Shown: positions 7,177 to 11,407 of the stretch, one piece after another | Position numbering within the stretch: the first letter of the stretch is position 1 | How the letters are laid out: every line of letters begins with the position of its first letter | NCBI GenBank assembly: GCA_025450095.1 | Contig: JANWID010000374.1 | Span: forward strand, 1-11,407 | Length of the DNA: 11,407 bases | Direction: 5' to 3' | DNA from: Bacteroidia bacterium | GTDB lineage: Bacteria; Bacteroidota; Bacteroidia; AKYH767-A; OLB10 | Notes under the pieces: model-generated | Told to the model about the DNA's origin: nothing | The model's input: only the letters and a program-made list of their open reading frames with translations | Database searches by the model: none | Made by a program: the position numbers and the translations under genes

Positions 7177-8451
7177 ATGAAAAAAGTAAAAAGCACTTTA
7201 TGCTTAGTGCTGCTTTTGCAGTCAGGGCTTGCCCAGTGGAATTATCACACTTATTTACCTTTACCTGTGATACCAAATTGGACAGTTTATTTTAATGATG
7301 CAGTTTTTACAAGCATTGACACAGGTTATTATTGTTTTACAACAAGCGGGCCTTCTCCAAGTTCACTGGATGATGCGGTGTTAAATCAGACAACCAATAA
7401 CTGCAATACATGGGGTAACATTTTTTGGAATTCGGATATGGGAGTTTCTTCCTATGCCGTAAAATATTTTGAGCCCTATTTATATTATTTTAGGAATTGG
7501 CAGGGAATTTTTAGAATTCAAAGAACTATCAGTGGGAGTGGCTGGCAGTATCTACCTCAGACCTTTGGTTATTACCGCGATTTTTTTTCCAACGATACAT
7601 CAGATTACAAGATTTTGTATACCGATTATTCTAACAGGATTATTTTAAGAACATTTGAAAATAATATTGAAATCCAGAAAGACACATTTTTTACCAATAA
7701 ACCAGGTAAAATAAATTATCCTCTTGATACTTTAGGCATTCTTTTGAGTACATCTTTTCCCTCAACAGGATTCAATACAACTATTTTAAGATATATTCCT
7801 TCTGGTGGTTATAATATTGTCTATCAAAATCAAAATCAAAACTTGAGCGATTTATTTTTTCCATCAGTTGCTGTTGGATATATCTCTTGCGATTCCGGCT
7901 TAGTTTTACAAACAAATGATTCGGGATTGACATGGAACAATTTAATGACCGGATTTAATAATAAACTAAATTCAATATATTTTATTAATGATTCATGTGG
8001 CTATTCAGTTGGTAACTCGGGATTAATAATAAAAACCTCAGATTATGGACTGTACTGGCAGCAGCAAAATTGTCCAATTAATGCTAATCTCAATAAAGTA
8101 CTTTTTGTTAATGATTCAATAGGATATATTTTATCCGGTCAGACGGTATTAAAAACTTTAAATGGTGGTATTACCTGGAAAGATGAAATGAATTTGAATA
8201 TCCAAACTTTAAAATTAATACCAAATCCTTCAAGTAGTTTTGTAAATGTAATTCTTCCTATTAATTTTTCAAAAAACAAGCCTATAATCGCAATAATGTA
8301 TGATATTGTTGGCAGGAAAACAGCACGCTTTTCATTAGATAACGAAAGCGATTATCCCCACTTTGATGTTGGCAATGCCGCAAAAGGAATGTACACAGTT
8401 AAATTGGTGCAGGGAGATAAAAGCTATGTAGGCAAATTAATTGTTGAATAA
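7177..8451 (+). CDS. Secreted YCF48/BNR-repeat protein with T9SS type A sorting domain
   Basis: A 424-residue protein, taking the ATG at 7177 one base after the preceding stop. A TTG at 7165 would add four residues, weaken the signal peptide and overlap the previous gene. The signal peptide is MKKVKSTLCLVLLLQSGLAQ. Residues 21-220 are aromatic, beta-rich and unassigned. Residues 223-340 hold three YCF48-type blades (VGYISCDSGLVLQTNDSGLTW, CGYSVGNSGLIIKTSDYGLYW, IGYILSGQTVLKTLNGGITW), each ending in an Asp-box-like SxxGxxW turn. Residues 341-424 are the sorting domain (LIPNPSSSFVNV ... GMYTVKL). YCF48-like repeats in Bacteroidota secreted proteins are usually non-enzymatic. It is the last gene of the operon and is followed by three hairpins. 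Confidence 0.83.
   Translation: MKKVKSTLCLVLLLQSGLAQWNYHTYLPLPVIPNWTVYFNDAVFTSIDTGYYCFTTSGPSPSSLDDAVLNQTTNNCNTWGNIFWNSDMGVSSYAVKYFEPYLYYFRNWQGIFRIQRTISGSGWQYLPQTFGYYRDFFSNDTSDYKILYTDYSNRIILRTFENNIEIQKDTFFTNKPGKINYPLDTLGILLSTSFPSTGFNTTILRYIPSGGYNIVYQNQNQNLSDLFFPSVAVGYISCDSGLVLQTNDSGLTWNNLMTGFNNKLNSIYFINDSCGYSVGNSGLIIKTSDYGLYWQQQNCPINANLNKVLFVNDSIGYILSGQTVLKTLNGGITWKDEMNLNIQTLKLIPNPSSSFVNVILPINFSKNKPIIAIMYDIVGRKTARFSLDNESDYPHFDVGNAAKGMYTVKLVQGDKSYVGKLIVE
8311..8451 (+). repeat. Sorting-domain repeat, copy 2 (partner 7035-7175)
   Basis: This is the second copy of the terminal sorting module, offset by exactly 1276 bp from the first. The differences are six residues (E/K, Y/H, L/F, T/G, N/S, S/V) plus scattered third-position changes, so the event is not brand new. 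Confidence 0.85.
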
Positions 8452-8465
8452 CAAGTTGGGCATTC

Positions 8466-8498
8466 CCTTCCTTGCCGATGAAAAATCGGCAAAGAAGG
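8466..8498. repeat. Hairpin 1 downstream of the operon
   Basis: CCTTC, one mismatch, then TTGCCGAT (8472-8479) pair with ATCGGCAA (8485-8492) and GAAGG (8494-8498) around a GAAAA loop. It begins 14 bp after the last stop codon. There is no T run after it, so it may protect the 3' end of the mRNA rather than terminate transcription. Confidence 0.65.
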
Positions 8499-8517
8499 TC
8501 ACGCTTTCCGTTACAAT

Positions 8518-8542
8518 CTTCCAGACTGAAAACGTCTGGAAG
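8518..8542. repeat. Hairpin 2 downstream of the operon
   Basis: CTTCCAGAC (8518-8526) and GTCTGGAAG (8534-8542) form a perfect 9-bp stem around a TGAAAAC loop. No T run follows. Confidence 0.65.
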
Positions 8543-8598
8543 GATTTCCACTGCAATCGTTAATGCGAAATCACGTCCATAACAAACTTTCATCCAAT

Positions 8599-8635
8599 AA
8601 AAAAACGCCTTGATGAAAAATCAAAGCGTTTTTTT
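8599..8635. terminator. Bidirectional rho-independent terminator
   Basis: A-rich AAAAAAACGC (8599-8608), one mismatch and TTGAT (8610-8614) pair with ATCAA (8620-8624) and GCGTTTTTTT (8626-8635) around a GAAAA loop. A run of T on one strand and A on the other lets it stop transcription from both sides. It sits between the operon's last gene and the convergent minus-strand gene, whose stop is about 20 bp away. Confidence 0.85.
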
Positions 8636-8655
8636 ATTATAAACTTTCCTATATG

Positions 8656-9600
8656 TTATGCAGCTACCAAACTAAAATTAATCGTCCTGTAACTTCCGGT
8701 TTCAACAATCACTTCTACCGATTGCGAAACAAAGCCCGGTGCTTCAACCGTGATACGGTAAGTTCCCGCAGCCAAACGCAAACTGTAATCTCCGTTTTCA
8801 TCCGCTGAAGTTCCTTCAACCGGCTCACCGGCTTGCTGTGCAGTAATTCTTGCACCTGCTAACGGTAAATTATCTGAGGCACGTTTCACATTTCCTTTAA
8901 TTCCGGCAACCGGAGGATTAATCAAATCCCACAATGATTGGAATGTGAATTTTACAAGTATATCCGCATCGTTAGTAAAAATAATCTGCCCGTCCTTCAT
9001 CATATCCATGCCTGTTTTGAAAATGGCATTGTTCGCTTCTATTTTCTCTGCGGTTTGTTCGCTTGTTTGCTCTGCCACTTTGAAATCATTATATGTGGTA
9101 TGAAAATCATCCTTATCGCCATCATAAGCTGCCTGAAATCCCACAGGCATATTATTTCCTGCTAAAAGTGCAACCGATTCTGCTGCAATAAAATTAGAAC
9201 CCGATTGATTCAATGATTCAATGCTTTCCCAATCTTCATTTCCGGCTTCACTATAATACAACTGACCTGCTGCTTCAAATTTTGCTTTTTGCACTAACTC
9301 ATCTGGGTATGCGGTAATAATATAGCTTTTCAGTTTTCTGAAATTCAACCTGCAAGTTTCACCTTGAGTTACCAATGAAACTCTTAAAGTTTCCGCTGGT
9401 TCGCTTCTTGCCTGTAAATCAGGCAATGCTTTTGCAGCAGCAATTGCCGCTTTCGCATCCGTACCGTACAATACAGTGTATAATGCTTTGTGGGCTGCAA
9501 AATCCAATTGGTGTCCGTCATAATTTTCCCACGCAGTTTCTAATATCGAATACAGGTCCTTCATCGAACACGGGTATTCATTTCTGATTTCTTCTGCCAT
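8656..9600 (-). CDS. Helical protein with C-terminal carboxypeptidase-regulatory-like domain
   Basis: A 314-residue protein with no signal peptide and no sorting tail, so it is predicted to be cytoplasmic unless exported another way. Residues 1-225 are mainly helical (KDLYSILETAWENYDG, DAKAAIAAAKALPDLQ, FRKLKSYIITAYPDEL, TSEQTAEKIEANNAIF) and unassigned. A VPxxxF-like stretch, NNMPVGFQAAYDGD (149-162), is also present. Residues 231-312 form a carboxypeptidase-regulatory-like (transthyretin-like) fold: VAGIKGNVKRASDNLPLAGARI, DENGDYSLRLAAGTYRITVEAPGF. In Bacteroidota this fold normally sits in exported proteins, so its presence here without signal is odd. The gene stands alone and converges on the T9SS operon. 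The ATG at 9600 is preceded by an A-rich leader without Shine-Dalgarno. The function is unknown. Confidence 0.82.
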   Translation of the reverse strand: MAEEIRNEYPCSMKDLYSILETAWENYDGHQLDFAAHKALYTVLYGTDAKAAIAAAKALPDLQARSEPAETLRVSLVTQGETCRLNFRKLKSYIITAYPDELVQKAKFEAAGQLYYSEAGNEDWESIESLNQSGSNFIAAESVALLAGNNMPVGFQAAYDGDKDDFHTTYNDFKVAEQTSEQTAEKIEANNAIFKTGMDMMKDGQIIFTNDADILVKFTFQSLWDLINPPVAGIKGNVKRASDNLPLAGARITAQQAGEPVEGTSADENGDYSLRLAAGTYRITVEAPGFVSQSVEVIVETGSYRTINFSLVAA

Positions 9601-9756
9601 AACTTTATTTTTTTAACTTGTTGTTTACTGATATAACTGCAAAGCATATACCGTTATTATATTTTTTTCTTTACAGGAATAATTCGTCACAATCGCTTCA
9701 TCATTGCTAAAACTTTTAACATTTCTCAAATCTCAATCACAGTTTTTAAGAAAATT

Positions 9757-10077
9757 TTAACTGTTGGAAACAAAAATCCGCCTGTTGCTGACTGCAAAGA
9801 GATTGTAATTGATTCCCAAGCGACCGTAACCCACTCCCAAGAAGCAATAATTCATTCCGAAACGACTGTAATCAACTCCCAAGAGGCAGTAATTGACAGC
9901 AAAGTGACTGTGACTGACTACAAAGAGCCAGTAACTCACTCCCAAACGACTGTAACCAACTCCCAAACGACAATAATTCATTCCCAAGCGCCCGTAAGCA
10001 ACTCCCAAGAGCCAGTAATTGACTCCCAAACGTGCGTAATTGACATCGTGACGTATGTAATTTACCTCGAAGCCCAT
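9757..10077 (-). CDS. Doubtful ORF of heptapeptide repeats over the minisatellite
   Basis: A 106-codon open frame reading NY-x-R/L-L/F-G-V/M about thirteen times. Some changes between units are silent in this frame: the Val codons GTC/GTG/GTT, the Arg codons CGC/CGT and Tyr TAC/TAT. This gives it slight support. Against it, a 21-bp period keeps several frames open by itself. Another minus frame (9872-10129) and a plus frame without ATG (9637-10083) are also open. The composition fits no known fold, and there is no signal peptide. It is probably not a protein. Confidence 0.2.
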   Translation of the reverse strand: MGFEVNYIRHDVNYARLGVNYWLLGVAYGRLGMNYCRLGVGYSRLGVSYWLFVVSHSHFAVNYCLLGVDYSRFGMNYCFLGVGYGRLGINYNLFAVSNRRIFVSNS

Positions 10078-10083
10078 GTTTAG
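9790..10083. repeat. 21-bp minisatellite, 13 units plus a decayed last unit
   Basis: On the plus strand the unit is near AACTCCCAAACGACTGTAATT. Units start at 9790, 9811, 9832, 9853, 9874, 9895, 9916, 9937, 9958, 9979, 10000, 10021 and 10042, with a degenerate one at 10063. Positions for TCCCAA and GTA are the most conserved. Each unit has diverged at several positions, so the array is not recent. Confidence 0.85.
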
Positions 10084-10196
10084 AATTTACTCCTATATAT
10101 ATAAGGCATCGGAGTGAAAGCAACTTCATACTAAGCTCACGTTATCAACCACGAAACATAAATCATGCATCTCAAAAAAGCCCCGCTCCCTCTCCA

Positions 10197-10263
10197 AAAA
10201 AATTAGAGTATTGCATTTCGCACAATCAACGCTCGACCAAAAAATGCAATACACAAATTTTTT
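10197..10263. repeat. Element B, copy 2
   Basis: AAAAAATT (10197-10204) pairs with AATTTTTT (10256-10263) and GTATTGCATTT (10208-10218) with AAATGCAATAC (10242-10252), with the same AGA/ACA internal loop as copy 1. The 12-nt loop sequence differs (about 10226-10237), and the inner hairpin of copy 1 is lost. The orientation is the same as copy 1. Confidence 0.75.
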
Positions 10264-10277
10264 CCCTTCCCGCCCGA

Positions 10278-10290
10278 CAGCAGTGTGCTG
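10278..10290. repeat. Small hairpin
   Basis: CAGCA (10278-10282) pairs with TGCTG (10286-10290) around GTG. The stem is short, and it is notable only because it sits between elements B and A. Confidence 0.4.
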
Positions 10291-10293
10291 ATT

Positions 10294-10322
10294 CGATGCC
10301 GTGTCGTTCTTAGGTGGCATCG
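10294..10322. repeat. Stem-loop between elements B and A
   Basis: CGATGCC (10294-10300) and GGCATCG (10316-10322) form a 7-bp stem around a 15-nt loop. It ends 7 bp before element A copy 3 begins. Confidence 0.45.
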
Positions 10323-10329
10323 GCTATGC

Positions 10330-10480
10330 GTATAACATAAAGCTTAAAAGAAATATTTTTTTTAAAGGCTTTGTTCAGTCAGCGAAGCAACATACTTTCT
10401 GTTTACATTTGTGGTTAACGAAACTGTGTGCAAGTTTATCCTTTAAAAAAAACACTTCTTTAAGCCCTTCTTCGTTATCG
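10330..10480 (+). repeat. Element A, copy 3: diverged attC-like palindrome
   Basis: The outer box GTATAAC (10330-10336) opposes GTTATCG (10474-10480), with ATAAC/GTTAT paired. The left spacer is 5 nt (ATAAA) and the right spacer 8 nt (CCTTCTTC), as in copy 2. The stem runs from 10342-10368 against 10440-10465, with the same extra A on the left arm and an A-C mismatch in the same place. The inner stem is T-rich on the left and A-rich on the right, the reverse of copy 2, with both arms changed together. The length is 151 nt against 150. The centre is unrelated. Confidence 0.6.
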
Positions 10481-10573
10481 GATATGCTGATCGCTTCGAT
10501 TAAGTGTCACAGCGAATTCAAACGGGGAAGCGGAAAACCGAATAGAGTACGCAAAAAATAAACCAACCACAAA

Positions 10574-11407
10574 ATGAAAAAAAAATTTACTCTTCTTCTT
10601 TCAGCACTTTTTCTTTTCTGCAGTCTTATTAAAGCTCAGTCCTGGAGCGAGCTTGGGGGACTGAATGGATTGGCTGCTAATGGTACTATTGTGTTTATTT
10701 GCAGCGATGCATCCGGAAATATGTATGCTGGTGGAGGATTTACCAACAGTTCAGGAAACAGGTATGTTGCCAAATATAATGGAAGTTCCTGGAGCGAGCT
10801 GGGAGGACTGAATGGATTGGCGGCAAATGGTTGGATTCTTTCTATTTGCAGTGATGCATCAGGAAATATTTATCCGGCAGGAGACTTCACCAACAGTTCG
10901 GGAAAAAGGTATGTTGCCAAATATAACGGAAGCTCCTGGAACGAGCTGGGAGGAGTAAATGGATTGGCGCCTAATAGTTTAATTATGTCTGTTTGCAGCG
11001 ATGCCTCCGGAAATATTTATTCAGCAGGATACTTCACCAACAGTTCAGGAAAAAAGTATGTCGCCAAATATAACGGAAGCTCCTGGAGCGAGCTGGGAGG
11101 GCTTAATGGATTGGCGGCTAATGATGATATTGAATCTATTTGCAGCGATGCCTCCGGAAATATTTATGCAGCAGGATGGTTCACAAACAGTTCCGGAAAA
11201 TATTATGTTGCCAAATATAACGGAAGCTCCTGGAGCGAGCTGGGAGGACTGAATGGATTGGCGCCTAATGGTGGAATTTATTCCGTTTGCAGCGATGCAT
11301 CCGGAAATATTTATGCTGGGGGAAATTTTACCAACAGTTCAGGAAATAGGTATGTTGCCAAATATAACGGAAGTTCCTGGAGCGAGCTGGGAGGACTGAA
11401 TGGATTG
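10574..11407 (+). CDS. Secreted protein of near-identical 49-residue propeller blades (3' end outside window)
   Basis: The first 278 codons of a gene that continues beyond the window. The signal peptide is MKKKFTLLLSALFLFCSLIKAQ. From residue 23 follow five complete 49-residue units and the start of a sixth. Each unit runs SWSELGGLNGLA, a variable stretch, CSDASGNIYA, a variable residue, FTNSSG, two variable residues, YVAKYNGS. The pattern is that of 'YVAKWNG-SSW' propeller blades common in Bacteroidota surface proteins. Residues 16, 18, 33 and 41 of the unit differ in nearly every blade, while the rest is nearly fixed. A sorting domain at the missing C-terminus is expected but not seen. The start is the only ATG before the signal peptide. 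No promoter was found. Likely role: surface binding or recognition. Confidence 0.85.
   Translation, partial: MKKKFTLLLSALFLFCSLIKAQSWSELGGLNGLAANGTIVFICSDASGNMYAGGGFTNSSGNRYVAKYNGSSWSELGGLNGLAANGWILSICSDASGNIYPAGDFTNSSGKRYVAKYNGSSWNELGGVNGLAPNSLIMSVCSDASGNIYSAGYFTNSSGKKYVAKYNGSSWSELGGLNGLAANDDIESICSDASGNIYAAGWFTNSSGKYYVAKYNGSSWSELGGLNGLAPNGGIYSVCSDASGNIYAGGNFTNSSGNRYVAKYNGSSWSELGGLNGL
10640..11407 (+). repeat. 147-bp tandem repeat inside the propeller gene
   Basis: Units begin at 10640, 10787, 10934, 11081, 11228 and 11375, the last cut by the window end. They are highly alike at the DNA level, including synonymous sites around TATGTTGCCAAATATAACGG, which points to recent amplification or ongoing homogenisation. 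Changes cluster in the codons for unit residues 13-20, 30-33 and 40-41. Confidence 0.93.

Larger units (their letters stand above)
9601..10573. other. Long non-coding, repeat-rich intergenic region
   Basis: Nearly 1 kb without a well-supported gene. In order it holds the leader of the minus-strand gene, a 21-bp minisatellite (9790-10083), a TATATATATA run (10094-10103), element B copy 2 (10197-10263), two short hairpins (10278-10290 and 10294-10322) and element A copy 3 (10330-10480). The 93-bp leader of the propeller gene follows. No Bacteroidota promoter (TTG plus TAnnTTTG at correct spacing) was found for either flanking gene. Confidence 0.6.

Noticed and set aside
9790..10083. CRISPR array
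   Set aside because: The units are directly adjacent 21-mers with no constant repeats separated by unique spacers.
9872..10129. Second minus-strand ORF over the minisatellite
   Set aside because: It stays open only because the period is 21 bp, and it shows no pattern of silent changes favouring it.
10126..10320. Minus-strand 64-codon ORF
   Set aside because: It lies over element B copy 2 and the hairpins, and the reading frame looks accidental.
1301..10336. The whole T9SS block as one integron cassette
   Set aside because: Nine kilobases with an operon and a convergent gene is far beyond normal cassette size and organisation. The flanking element A copies are also diverged from each other.
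10301..10561. Plus-strand 86-codon ORF before the propeller gene
   Set aside because: It reads straight through the stem of element A copy 3, with low-complexity Lys/Phe/Ser runs, so it is probably chance.
10640..11407. Diversity-generating retroelement as the source of blade variation
   Set aside because: The variable codons change at all three bases (for example GGA, GAC, TAC, TGG, AAT), not only at template adenines, and no template repeat or reverse transcriptase is in the window.

Overview
The window reads as chromosome of a low-GC member of the Bacteroidota. Type IX secretion (T9SS) sorting tails end three proteins. SprB-type repeats, Bacteroidota-style lipoprotein and signal peptides and SBBP/YCF48-type propeller proteins also occur, and most start codons lack a Shine-Dalgarno sequence. 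No ribosomal RNA, tRNA, transposase, integrase or CRISPR array was found.

Layout. Bases 1-1307 hold two small plus-strand genes, a CxxC-containing cytoplasmic protein and a small lipoprotein. They lie between two copies of a roughly 150-bp imperfect palindrome, called element A here. A third, diverged copy lies at 10330-10480. A second palindromic family, element B, lies at 1374-1438 and 10197-10263. Bases 1519-8451 form a tight four-gene plus-strand operon with gaps of 1, 7 and 1 bp. It encodes a SprB-repeat/tail-fibre-like surface protein, a GH5-type glycoside hydrolase, a seven-bladed SBBP propeller and a YCF48-type propeller. The last three end in T9SS sorting domains. Three hairpins follow, the last a bidirectional terminator shared with a convergent minus-strand gene (8656-9600) that encodes a helical protein with a carboxypeptidase-regulatory-like domain. 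Bases 9601-10573 are mostly non-coding and hold a 21-bp minisatellite, element B, small hairpins and element A. From 10574 to the window end runs the start of a secreted propeller built from near-identical 49-residue blades.

How it may work together. The operon looks like a cell-surface or secreted set: one enzyme able to act on a beta-glycan plus three large probable binding or adhesion proteins. The T9SS itself is not encoded here.

The most unusual signal is element A. It has short inverted ends, an unpaired 5/8-nt spacer, a longer stem with one conserved extra base on the left arm, and a variable centre. It follows small promoterless genes in the same orientation. This is the architecture of integron attC recombination sites. 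Copies differ by changes that preserve stem pairing, so the fold rather than the sequence appears to be kept. A palindromic repeat or MITE family remains a real alternative. The second strong signal is the propeller at the right end, whose blades are almost identical except at a few highly variable residues.
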